DNA from: Hydractinia symbiolongicarpus
Lineage: Eukaryota > Cnidaria > Hydrozoa > Anthoathecata > Hydractiniidae
Direction of reading: 5' to 3'
DNA length: 64,000 nucleotides
NCBI RefSeq assembly: GCF_029227915.1
Contig: NC_079887.1
Location: 25,419,650 to 25,483,649, forward strand
The notes beneath the pieces are model-generated. The model saw only the letters and a program-made list of their open reading frames with translations. It was not told the origin of the DNA and ran no database searches. Made by a program: the position numbers and the translations under genes. Of this stretch, positions 37,920 through 49,343 are shown piece by piece; within the stretch, counting starts at the first letter, position 1, and each line of letters starts with the position of its first letter.

Positions 37920-38731
37920 GAATTTACTCACAGGGTACTTTCTTTGTATACATACGACTATACGGGCCAAGCCCGGGATTTACAGGAAATCGCGGGTTTT
38001 CGTTTGCCGGCGATTAAACCACTTTCATTAAGAGTCTCATCAAAAATGAAAACATTTCTGAAAACTACAAGTCTCATACGTTTTAGTGGTGGAAAAATAA
38101 ATTAAAAAATCGTTCGGGAAATGAGTTTACTCCCTGGGTACTTTCTTTGTATACTTTTGACTATACAGGCCGAGTCCGAGATTTACGGGAAATCGCGGGT
38201 TTTCGTTTGCCGGCGATTAAACTTCTTTTATTCAGCGTCTCATCAAAAATGACAACGTTTTTGAAAACTACAAGTCTCATGCGTTTTAGTGATAAAAAGA
38301 TAATTTAAGAAATCGTTTTTGAAATGAATTTACTCACAGGGTACTTTCTTTGTATACAGTCGACTATACAGGCCAAGCCCGGGATTTACGGGAAATTTCG
38401 GGTTTTCGTTTGCCGGCGATTAAACCACATTCATTAAGCGTCTCATCAAAAATGAAAACATTTCTAAAAACTACAAGTCTCATTCGTTCTAGTGGTCCAG
38501 AAATAATTTGAAAAATCGTTCGGGAAATCAGTTTACTCCCTGGGTACTTTCTTTAGATACATTCAACTATACGGGCCAAGCCCGGGATTTACGGGAAATC
38601 GCGGGTTTTCGTTTGCCGGCGATTAAAATTCTTCTATTCAGCGTCTCATCAAAAATGAAAACACTTTTGAAAACCACAAGTCTCATGCGTTTTAGTGGTG
38701 ACAAAATAATTTAAAAAATCGTTTGGGAAAT
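37920..38731 (+). repeat. Five-monomer cassette, copy lacking its third unit
   Basis: Units at 37,920, 38,123, 38,326 and 38,529 match the cassette, but the GGGGTTT unit is missing. The unit at 38,123 is chimeric: it starts as the ACAGG unit and ends as the missing third unit (TTCAGCGTC, GACAACGTT). The loss is a clean 203-bp deletion by exchange inside a monomer. Confidence 0.8.
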
Positions 38732-41700
38732 GAGTTTACTCCCTGGGTACTTTCTTTGTATACTTTTGACTATACGGGCCAAGCCCAGGATTTACGGGAA
38801 ATCGTGGGTTTTCGTTTGCCGGCGATTAAACTTCTTTCATTCAGCGTCTCAGCAAAAATGAAAACATTTTTTAAAACTACAAGTCTTATGCGTTTTAGTG
38901 GTGAAAAAAAAAATTAAAAAATCGTTCTGGAAATGAGTTTACTCACAGGGTACTTTCTTTGTATACATTCGACTAAACGGGCCAAGCCCGTGACTTACGG
39001 GAAATCGCGGATTTTCATTTGCCGGCGATTAAACCCCTTTCATTAGGCGTCTCATCAAAAATGAAAACATTTTTGAAAACTACAAGTCTTATGCGTTTTA
39101 GTGGTGAAAAAATAATTTAAAAAATCGTTCTGGAAATAAGTTTACTCACAGGGTACTTTCTTTGTATACATTCGACTAAACGGGCCAAGCCCGTGATTTA
39201 CGGGAAATCGCGGATTTTCATTTGCCGGCGATTAAACCCCTTTCATTAGGCGTCTCATCAAAAATGAAAACATTTTTGAAAACTACAAGTCTTATGCGTT
39301 TTAGTGGTGAAAAAATAATTTAAAAAATCGTTCTGGAAATGAGTTTACTCCCTGGGTACTTTCTTTGTATACTTTTGACTATACGGGCCAAGTCTAGGAT
39401 TTACAGGAAATCGTGGGTTTTCGTTTGCCGGCGATTAAACTTCTTTTATTCAGCGTCTCATCAAAAATGAAAACATTTTTGAAAACTACAAGTCTTATGC
39501 GTTTTAGTGGTGAAGAAAAAATTTAAAAAATCGTTCTGGAAATGAGTTTACTCACAGGGTACTTTCTTTGTATACATTCGACTAAACGGGCCAAGCCCGT
39601 GATTTACGGGAAATCGCGGATTTTCATTTGCCGGCGATTAAACCCCTTTCATTAAGCGTCTCATCAAAAATGAAAACATTTTTGAAAACTACAAGTCTTA
39701 TGCGTTTTAGTGGTGAAAAAAAAATTTAAAAAATCGTTCTGGAAATGAGTTTACTCACAGGGTACTTTCTTTGTATACATTCGACTAAACGGGCCAAGCC
39801 CGTGATTTACGGGAAATCGCGGATTTTCATTTGCCGGCGATTAAACCCCTTTCATTAAGCGTCTCATCAAAAATGAAAACATTTTTGAAAACTACAAGTC
39901 TCATGCGTTTTAGTGGTGAAAAAATAATTTAAAAAATCGTTTGGGAAATGAGTTTACTCCCTGGGTACTTTCTTTGTATACTTTTGACTATACCGGCCGA
40001 GGCCTGGGTTTACGGGAAATGGCGGGTTTTCGTTTGCCGGCGATTAAACTCCTTTTATTCAGCGTCTCAGCAAAAATGAAAACATTTTTGAAAACTACAA
40101 GACTTATGCGTTTTAGTGGTGAAAAAAAAAATTTAAAAAATCGTTCTGGAAATGAGTTTACTCACAGGGTACTTTCTTTGTATACATTCGACTAAACGGG
40201 CCAAGCCCGTGACTTACGGGAAATCGCGGATTTTCATTTGCCGGCGATTAAACTCCTTTTATTCAGCGTCTCAGCAAAAATGAAAACATTTTTGAAAACT
40301 ACAAGTCTTATGCGTTTTAGTGGTGAAAAAAAAATTTAAAAAATCGTTCTGGAAATGAGTTTACTCACAGGGTACTTTCTTTGTATACATTCGACTAAAC
40401 GGGCCAAGCCCGTGACTTACGGGAAATCGCGGATTTTCATTTGCCGGCGATTAAACCCCTTTCATTAGGCGTCTCATCAAAAATGAAAACATTTTTGAAA
40501 ACTACAAGTCTTATGCGTTTTAGTGGTGAAAAATAATTTAAAAAATCGTTCTGGAAATGAGTTTACTCACAGGGTACTTTCTTTGTATACATTCGACTAA
40601 ACGGGCCAAGTCCGTGATTTACGGGAAATCGCGGATTTTCATTTGCCGGCGATTAAACCCCTTTCATTAGGCGTCTCATCAAAAATGAAAACATTTTTGA
40701 AAACTACAGGTCTTATGCGTTTTAGTGGTGAAAAAATAATTTAAAAAATCGTTCTGGAAATGAGTTTAATCACAGGGTACTTTCTTTGTATACATTCGAC
40801 TAAACGGGCCAAGCCCGTGATTTACGGAAAATCGCGGATTTTCATTTGCCGGCGATTAAACCCCTTTCATTAAGCGTCTCATCAAAAATGAAAACATTTT
40901 TGAAAACTACAAGTCTCATGCGTTTTAGTGGAGAAAAAATAATTTAAAAAATCGTTCGGGAAATGAGTTTACTCCCTGGGTACTTTCTTTGTAGACATTC
41001 GACTATACGGGCCAAGCCCGGGATTTACGGGAAATCGCGGGTTTTCGTTTGCCGGCGATTAAACTTCTTTTATTCAGCGTCTCATCAAAAATGAAAACAT
41101 TTTTGAAAACTACAAGTCTTATGCGTTTTAGTGGTGAAAAAAAAATTTAAAAAATCGTTCTGGAAATGAGTTTACTCACAGGGTACTTTCTTTGTATACA
41201 TTCGACTAAACGGGCCAAGCCCGTGATTTACGGGAAATCGCGGATTTTCATTTGCCGGCGATTAAACCCCTTTCATTAAGCGTCTCATCAAAAATGAAAA
41301 CATTTTTGAAAACTACAAGTCTTATGCGTTTTAGTGGTGAAAAAAAAATTTAAAAAATCGTTCTGGAAATGAGTTTACTCACAGGGTACTTTCTTTGTAT
41401 ACATTCGACTAAACGGGCCAAGCCCGTGATTTACGGGAAATCGCGGATTTTCATTTGCCGGCGATTAAACCCCTTTCATTAAGCGTCTCATCAAAAATGA
41501 AAACATTTTTGAAAACTACAAGTCTTATGCGTTTTAGTGGTGAAAAAATAATTTAAAAATTCGTTCTGGAAATGAGTTTACTCACAGGGTACTTTCTTTG
41601 TATACATTCGACTAAACGGGCCAAGCCCGTGATTTACGGGAAATCGCGGATTTTCATTTGCCGGCGATTAAACCCCTTTCATTAAGCGTCTCATCAAAAA

Positions 41701-42182
41701 TGAAAACATTTTTGAAAACTACAAGTCTCATGCGTTTTAGTGGAGAAAAAATAATTTAAAAAATCGTTCGGGAAATGAGTTTACTCCCTGGGTCCTTTCT
41801 TTGTATACATTCGACTATACGGGCCAAGCCCGGGATTTACGGGAAATCGCGGGTTTTCGTTTGTCGGCGATTAAGCCCCTTTCATTAAGCGTCTCATTAA
41901 AAATGAAAACATTTTTGAAAACTACAAGTCTTATGCGTTTTAGTGGTCAAAAAATAATTTAAAAAATCGTTCTGGAAATGAGTTTACTCACAGGGTACTT
42001 TCTTTGTATACTTTTGACTATACGGGCCGAGTCCGGGATTTACGGGAAATCGCGGGTTTTCGTTTGCCGGCGATTAAACTTCTTTTATCCAGCGTCTCAT
42101 CAAAAATGAAAACATTTTTGAAAACTACAAGTCTCATGCGTTTTAGTGGTGAAAAGATAATTTAAAAAATCGTTTTGGAAAT

Positions 42183-43197
42183 GAATTTACTCACAGGGTA
42201 CTTTCTTTGTATACATACGACTATACGGGCCAAGCCCGGGATTTACAGGAAATCGCGGGTTTTCGTTTGCCGGCGATTAAACCACTTTCATTAAGAGTCT
42301 CATCAAAAATGAAAACATTTCTGAAAACTACAAGTCTCATACGTTTTAGTGGTGGAAAAATAAATTAAAAAATCGTTCGGGAAATGAGTTTACTCCCTGG
42401 GTACTTTCTTTGTATACTTTTGACTATACAGGCCGAGTCCGGGATTTACGGGAAATCGTGGGTTTTCGTTTGCCGGCGATTAAACTTCTTTTATTCACCG
42501 TCTCATCAAAAATGAAAACATTTTTAAGAACTACAAGTCTCGTGGGCTTTCGTGGTGAAATAATAATTTAAAAAATCGTTCGGGAAATGAGTTTTCCCCC
42601 TGGGTACTTTCTTTGTATACTTTTGACTATACGGGCCGAGTCCGGGGTTTACGGGAAATGGCGGGTTTTCGTTTGCCGGCGATTAAACTTCTTTTATTCA
42701 GCGTCTCATCAAAAATGACAACGTTTTTGAAAACTACAAGTCTCATGCGTTTTAGTGGTAAAAAGATAATTTAAGAAATCGTTTTTGAAATGAATTTACT
42801 CACAGGGTACTTTCTTTGTATACAGTCGACTATACAGGCCAAGCCCGGGATTTACGGGAAATTTCGGGTTTTCGTTTGCCGGCCATTAAACCACATTCAT
42901 TAAGCGTCTCATCAAAAATGAAAACATTTCTAAAAACTACAAGTCTCATTCGTTCTAGTGGTCCAGAAATAATTTGAAAAATCGTTCGGGAAATCAGTTT
43001 ACTCCCTGGGTACTTTCTTTAGATACATTCAACTATACGGGCCAAGCCCGGGATTTACGGGAAATCGCGGGTTTTCGTTTGCCGGCGATTAAAATTCTTC
43101 TATTCAGCGTCTCATCAAAAATGAAAACACTTTTGAAAACCACAAGTCTCATGGGTTTTAGTGGTGACAAAATAATTTAAAAAATCGTTTGGGAAAT
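42183..43197 (+). repeat. Five-monomer cassette, full copy in a 1,827-bp duplication
   Basis: Units at 42,183, 42,386, 42,589, 42,792 and 42,995 follow the cassette order. The block from 41,980 recurs from 43,807 at an offset of 1,827 bp (nine monomers). Confidence 0.82.
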
Positions 43198-44009
43198 GAG
43201 TTTACTCCCTGGGTACTTTCTTTGTATACTTTTGACTATACGGGCCAAGCCCAGGATTTACGGGAAATCGTGGGTTTTCGTTTGCCGGCGATTAAACTTC
43301 TTTTATTCAGCGTCTCAGCAAAAATGAAAACATTTTTGAAAACTACAAGTCTTATGCGTTTTAGTGGTGAAAAAAAAATTTAAAAAATCGTTCTGGAAAT
43401 GAGTTTACTCACAGGGTACTTTCTTTGTATACATTCGACTAAACGGGCCAAGCCCGTGACTTACGGGAAATCGCGGATTTTCATTTGCCGGCGATTAAAC
43501 CCCTTTCATTAGGCGTCTCATCAAAAATGAAAACATTTTTGAAAACTACAAGTCTTATGCGTTTTAGTGGTGAAAAAATAATTTAAAAAATCGTTCTGGA
43601 AATGAGTTTACTCACAGGGTACTTTCTTTGTATACATTCGACTAAACAGGCCAAGCCCGTGATTTACGGGAAATCGCGGATTTTCATTTGCCGGCAATTA
43701 AACCCCTTTCATTAAGCGTCTCATCAAAAATGAAAACATTTTTGAAAACTACAAGTCTTATGCGTTTTAGTGGTGAAAAAATAATTTAAAAAATTGTTCT
43801 GGAAATGAGTTTACTCACAGGGTACTTTCTTTGTATACTTTTGACTATACGGGCCGAGTCCGGGATTTACGGGAAATCGCGGGTTTTCGTTTGCCGGCGA
43901 TTAAACTTCTTTTATCCAGCGTCTCATCAAAAATGAAAACATTTTTGAAAACTACAAGTCTCATGCGTTTTAGTGGTGAAAAGATAATTAAAAAAATCGT
44001 TTTGGAAAT

Positions 44010-45024
44010 GAATTTACTCACAGGGTACTTTCTTTGTATACATACGACTATACGGGCCAAGCCCGGGATTTACAGGAAATCGCGGGTTTTCGTTTGCCGG
44101 CGATTAAACCACTTTCATTAAGAGTCTCATCAAAAATGAAAACATTTCTGAAAACTACAAGTCTCATACGTTTTAGTGGTGAAAAAATAAATTAAAAAAT
44201 CGTTCGGGAAATGATTTTACTCCCTGGGTACTTTCTTTGTATACTTTTGACTATACAGGCCGAGTCCGGGATTTACGGGAAATCGCGGGTTTTCGTTTGC
44301 CGGCGATTAAACTTCTTTTATTCACCGTCCCATCAAAAATGAAAACATTTTTAAAAACTACAAGTCTCATGGGCTTTCGTGGTGAAATAATAATTTAAAA
44401 AATCGTTCGGGAAATGAGTTTTCTCCCTGGGTACTTTCTTTGTATACTTTTGACTATACGGGCCGAGTCCGGGGTTTACGGGAAATGGCGGGTTTTCGTT
44501 TGCCGGCGATTAAACTTCTTTTATTCAGCGTCTCATCAAAAATGACAACGTTTTTGAAAACTACAAGTCTCATGCGTTTTAGTGGTAAAAAGATAATTTA
44601 AGAAATCGTTTTTGAAATGAATTTACTCACAGGGTACTTTCTTTGTATACAGTCGACTATACAGGCCAAGTCCGGGATTTACGGGAAATTTCGGGTTTTC
44701 GTTTGCCGGCGATTAAACCACATTCATTAAGCGTCTCATCAAAAATGAAAACATTTCTAAAAACTACAAGTCTCATTCGTTCTAGTGGTCCAGAAATAAA
44801 TTGAAAAATCGTTCGGGAAATCAGTTTACTCCCTGGGTACTTTCTTTAGATACATTCAACTATACGGGCCAAGCCCGGGATTTACGGGAAATCGCGGGTT
44901 TTCGTTTGCCGGCGATTAAAATTCTTCTATTCAGCGTCTCATCAAAAATGAAAACACTTTTGAAAACCACAAGTCTCATGCGTTTTAGTGGTGACAAAAT
45001 AATTTAAAAAATCGTTTGGGAAAT
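44010..45024 (+). repeat. Five-monomer cassette, full copy (second copy of 1,827-bp duplication)
   Basis: Units at 44,010, 44,213, 44,416, 44,619 and 44,822. The last three recur once more at 45,430, 45,633 and 45,836 through a further local duplication with offset about 1,014 bp. Confidence 0.8.
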
Positions 45025-45227
45025 GAGTTTACTCCCTGGGTACTTTCTTTGTATACTTTTGACTATACGGGCCAAGCCCAGGATTTACGGGAAATCGTGG
45101 GTTTTCGTTTGCCGGCGATTAAACTTCTTTTATTCAGCGTCTCAGCAAAAATGAAAACATTTTTGAAAACTACAAGTCTTATGCGTTTTAGTGGTGAAAA
45201 AAAAATTTAAAAAATCGTTCTGGAAAT

Positions 45228-45429
45228 GAGTTTACTCACAGGGTACTTTCTTTGTATACATTCGACTAAACCGGCCAAGCCCGTGACTTACGGGAAATCG
45301 CGGATTTTCATTTGCCGGCGATTAAACTTCTTTTATTCACCGTCCCATCAAAATGAAAACATTTTTAAAAACTACAAGTCTCATGGGCTTTCGTGGTGAA
45401 ATAATAATTTAAAAAATCGTTCGGGAAAT
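45228..45429 (+). repeat. Chimeric 202-bp monomer at a duplication junction
   Basis: The 5' part is the AAACGGG class (CACAGGG, TAAACCGGCC, GCGGATTTTCATTTGCC). After GGCGATTAAAC it becomes the cassette unit seen at 44,213 (TTCTTTTATTCACCGTCCC, GGGCTTTCGTGG). One A is missing (CATCAAAATG). It sits where the 1,014-bp local duplication begins, so it is probably the exchange point. Confidence 0.78.
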
Positions 45430-48400
45430 GAGTTTTCTCCCTGGGTACTTTCTTTGTATACTTTTGACTATACGGGCCGAGTCCGGGGTTTACGGGAAAT
45501 GGCGGGTTTTCGTTTGCCGGCGATTAAACTTCTTTTATTCAGCGTCTCATCAAAAATGACAACGTTTTTGAAAACTACAAGTCTCATGCGTTTTAGTGGT
45601 AAAAAGATAATTTAAGAAATCGTTTTTGAAATGAATTTACTCACAGGGTACTTTCTTTGTATACAGTCGACTATACAGGTCAAGTCCGGGATTTACGGGA
45701 AATTTCGGGTTTTCGTTTGCCGGCGATTAAACCACATTCATTAAGCGTCTCATCAAAAATGAAAACATTTCTAAAAACTACAAGTCTCATTCGTTCTAGT
45801 GGTCCAGAAATAAATTGAAAAATCGTTCGGGAAATCAGTTTACTCCCTGGGTACTTTCTTTAGATACATTCAACTATACGGGCCAAGCCCGGGATTTACG
45901 GGAAATCGCGGGTTTTCGTTTGCCGGCGATTAAAATTCTTCTATTCAGCGTCTCATCAAAAATGAAAACACTTTTGAAAACCACAAGTCTCATGCGTTTT
46001 AGTGGTGACAAAATAATTTAAAAAATCGTTTGGGAAATGAGTTTACTCCCTGGGTACTTTCTTTGTATACTTTTGACTATACGGGCCAAGCCCAGGATTT
46101 ACGGGAAATCGTGGGTTTTCGTTTGCCGGCGATTAAACTTCTTTTATTCAGCGTCTCAGCAAAAATGAAAACATTTTTGAAAACTACAAGTCTTATGCGT
46201 TTTAGTGGTGAAAAAAAAATTTAAAAAATCGTTCTGGAAATGAGTTTACTCACAGGGTACTTTCTTTGTATACATTCGACTAAACCGGCCAAGCCCGTGA
46301 CTTACGGGAAATCGCGGATTTTCATTTGCCGGCGATTAAACCCCTTTCATTAGGCGTCTCATCAAAAATGAAAACATTTTTGAAAACTACAAGTCTTATG
46401 CGTTTTAGTGGTGAAAAAATAATTTAAAAAATCGTTCTGGAAATGAGTTTACTCACAGGGTACTTTCTTTGTATACATTCGACTAAACGGGCCAAGCCGG
46501 GGATTTACGGGAAATCGTGGGTTTTCGTTTGCCGGCGATTAAACTTCTTTTATTCAGCGTCTCATCAAAAATGAAAACATTTTTGAAAACTACAAGTCTT
46601 ATGCGTTTTAGTGGTGAAAAAATAATTTAAAAAATCGTTCTGGAAATGAGTTTACTCACAGGGTACTTTCTTTGTATACATTCGACTATACGGGCCAAGC
46701 CCGTGATTTACGGGAAATCGCGGGTTTTCATTTGCCGGCAATTAAACCCCTTTCATTAGGCGTCTCATCAAAAATGAAAACATTTTTGAAAACTACAAGT
46801 CTCATGCGTTTTAGTGGAGAAAAAATAATTTAAAAAATCGTTCGGGAAATGAGTTTACTCCCTGGGTACTTTCTTTGTATACATTCGACTATACGGGCCA
46901 AGCCCGGGATTTACGGGAAATCGCGGGTTTTCGTTTGTCGGCGATTAAACCCCTTTCATTAAGCGTCTCATTAAAAATGAAAACATTTTTGAAAACTACA
47001 AGTCTCATTCGTTCTAGTGGTGCAGAAATAATTTGAAAAATCGTTCGGGAAATCAGTTTACTCCCTGGGTACTTTCTTTAGATACATTCAACTATACGGG
47101 CCAAGCCCGGGATTTACGGGAAACCGCGGGTTTTCGTTTGCCGGCGATTAAACTCCTTTTATTCAGCTTCTCATCAAAAATGAAATCATTTTTGAAAACT
47201 ACAAGTCTCATGCGTTTTAGTGGTGAAAAGATAATTTAAAAAATCGTTCTGGAAATGAGTTTACTCCCTGGGTACTTTCTTTGTATACTTTTGACTATAC
47301 GGGCCAAGCCCGGGATTTACGGGAAATCGTGGGTTTTCGTTTGCCGGCGAATAAACTTCTTTTCTTCAGCGTCTCATCACAAATGAAAACATTTTTGAAA
47401 ACTACAAGTCTTATGCGTTTTAGTGGTGAAAAAATAATTTAAAAAATCGTTCTGGAAATGAGTTTACTCACAGGGTACTTTCTTTGTATACATTCGACTA
47501 TACGGGCCAAGCCCGTGATTTACGGGAAATCGCGGGTTTTCGTTTGTCGGCGATTAAACTCCTTTTATTCAGCTTCTCATCAAAAATGAAATCATTTTTG
47601 AAAACTACAAGTCTCATGCGTTTTAGTGGTGAAAAGATAATTTAAAAAATCGTTCTGGAAATGAGTTTACTCCCTGGGTACTTTCTTTGTATACTTTTGA
47701 CTATACGGGCCAAGCCCGGGATTTACGGGAAATCGTGGGTTTTCGTTTGCCGGCGATTAAACTTCTTTTCTTCAGCGTCTCATCAAAAATGAAAACATTT
47801 TTGAAAACTACAAGTCTTATGCGTTTTAGTGGTGAAAAAATAATTTAAAAAATCGTTCTGGAAATGAGTTTACTCACAGGGTACTTTCTTTGTATACATT
47901 CGACTATACGGGCCAAGCCCGTGATTTACGGGAAATCGCGGGTTTTCGTTTGTCGGCGATTAAACCTCTTTCATTAAGCGTCTCATTTAAAATGAAAACA
48001 TTTTTGAAAACTACAAGTCTCATTCGTTCTAGTGGTGCAGAAATAATTTGAAAAATCGTTCGGGAAATCAGTTTACTCCCTGGGTACTTTCTTTAGATAC
48101 ATTCAACTATACGGGCCAAGCCCGGGATTTACGGGAAACCGCGGGCTTTCGTTTGCCGGCGATTAAACCTCTTTCATTAAGAGACTCATTAAAAATGAAA
48201 ACATTTTTGGAAACTACAAGTCTCATTCGTTATAGTGGTGCAGAAATAATTTGAAAAATCGTTCGGGAAATCAGTTTACTCCCTGGGTACCTTCTTTATA
48301 TACATTAAACTATACGGGCCAAGCCCGGGATTTACGGGAAATCGCGGGTTTTCGTTTGCCGGCGATTAAACCTCTTTCATTAAGCGACTCATTAAAAATG

Positions 48401-49083
48401 AAAACATTTTTGGAAACTACAAGTCTCATTCGTTCTAGTGGTGCAGAAATAATTTGAAAAATCGTTCGGGAAATCAGTTTACTCCCTGGGTACTTTCTTT
48501 AGATACATTTAACTATACGGGTTAAGCCCGGGATTTACGGGAAATCGCAGGATTTCGTTTCCCGGCGATTAAACTTCTTTCATTAAGCGTCTCATCAAAA
48601 ATGAAAACATTTTTGAAAACTACAAGTCTCATGCGTTTTAGTGGAGAAAAAATAATTTAAAAAATCGTTCGGGAAATGAGTTTACTCCCTGGGTACTTTC
48701 TTTGTATACATTCGACTATACGGGCCAAGCCCGGGATTTACGTGAAATCTCGGGTTTTTGTTTGTCGGCGTTTAAACCCCTTTCATTAAGCGTCTCATTA
48801 AAAATGAAAACATTTTTAAAAACTACAAGTCTCATTCGTTCTAGTGGTGCAGAAATAATTTGAAAAATGGTTTGGGAAATCAGTTTACTCCCTGGGTACT
48901 TTCTTTAGATACATTCAACTATACGGGCGAAGCCCGGGATTTACGGGAAACCGCGGGTTTTCGTTTGCCGGCGATTAAACTCCTTTTATTCAGCTTCTCA
49001 TCAAAAATGAAATCATTTTTGAAAACTACAAGTCTCATGCGTTTTAGTGGTGAAAAGATAATTTAAAAAATCGTTCTGGAAAT

Positions 49084-49286
49084 GAGTTTACTCACAGGGT
49101 ACTTTCTTTGTATACTTTTGACTATACGGGCCAAGCCCGGGATTTACGGGAAATCGTGGGTTTTCGTTTGCCGGCGATTAAACTTCTTTTATTCAGCGTC
49201 TCATCAAAAATGAAAACATTTTTGAAAACTACAAGTCTTATGCGTTTTAGTGGTGAAAAAATAATTTAAAAAATCGTTCTGGAAAT
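49084..49286 (+). repeat. Reference 203-bp monomer used for position numbering
   Basis: I use this unit as the reference for monomer positions. Positions 1-40 carry the class-defining segments: position 11-14 (CCCT or CACA style) and 31-37 (CTTTTGA or CATTCGA style). Positions 41-92 form a GC-rich core (about 58% GC), with palindromes CCCGGG at 53-58 and GCCGGC at 87-92. Positions 93-203 are AT-rich and include a 9-bp dyad at 121-142 and TTTAAA at 182-187. GTATAC lies at 27-32. By hand count the unit has 73 G+C (36%) and 10 CpG, about 1.5 times the number expected from its C and G content. Confidence 0.95.
49204..49225 (+). other. Perfect 9-bp inverted repeat in the monomer (positions 121-142)
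   Basis: The left arm is TCAAAAATG, the loop is AAAA, and the right arm is CATTTTTGA, the exact reverse complement of the left arm. The same dyad recurs in a large share of the monomers. Some classes carry ATTAAAAATG instead and lose the outer two pairs; others carry ATTTCTGA, TATTTTTA, CACTTTTG or TCATTTTTG, which break or shorten the arms. It can in principle extrude a short hairpin or bind a dimeric protein. Short dyads are a reported property of many centromeric satellites. Function here is inference. Confidence 0.85.
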
Positions 49287-49319
49287 GAGTTTACTCACAG
49301 GGTACTTTCTTTGTATACA

Positions 49320-49333
49320 TTCGACTATACGGG
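49320..49333 (+). other. CENP-B-box-like motif with a one-base shorter spacer
   Basis: The sequence reads TTCG, then ACT, A, TA, CGGG. The mammalian CENP-B box core is TTCG, four bases, A, two bases, CGGG. All the fixed bases are present here, but the first spacer is three bases instead of four. The motif sits at monomer positions 34-47. It is present in units with CATTCGAC at 32-39 and absent from units with CTTTTGAC or CATTCAAC. No exact canonical box was found in the classes I read. Binding by a CENP-B-like protein is unproven and could be disrupted by the spacing change. Confidence 0.4.
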
Positions 49334-49343
49334 CCAAGCCCGT
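49329..49343 (+). other. GC-rich hairpin in the monomer core (positions 43-57)
   Basis: ACGGGC, loop CAA, GCCCGT: a perfect 6-bp stem in monomers of the CCCGTG class. In CCCGGG monomers the outer pair is lost and CGGGC/GCCCG remains. In the GGGCCGAGTCCG class the pairing becomes CGGGC with GTCCG, keeping five pairs through one G-T wobble. A second small inverted repeat follows at positions 58-72 (GATTT, loop ACGGG, AAATC). The motifs are visible; any structural role in DNA or in satellite RNA is inference. Confidence 0.7.

Larger units (their letters stand above)
33460..47053. repeat. Region V: homogeneous AAACGGG monomer runs alternating with a five-monomer cassette
   Basis: Runs of two to four near-identical units share CATTCGACTAAACGGG, CCCGTGA, GCGGATTTTCATTTGCC and GTCTTATGCG. 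Between them lies a recurring set of five units in fixed order. The tail A-run varies (GAAAAAATAATT, GAAAAAAAAATT), with one 202-bp and one 204-bp unit caused by A-run length. Confidence 0.8.

Noticed and set aside
49084-49130. TATA-like promoter around GTATAC and the repeated TATAC (12 bp apart) in each monomer
   Set aside because: AT-rich sequence in a satellite gives such matches by chance; no initiator or downstream transcript unit is visible.
49204-49225. The 9-bp dyad as a rho-independent terminator
   Set aside because: The stem is AT-rich and is not followed by a T tract outside the stem, and the context is a eukaryotic-type satellite.
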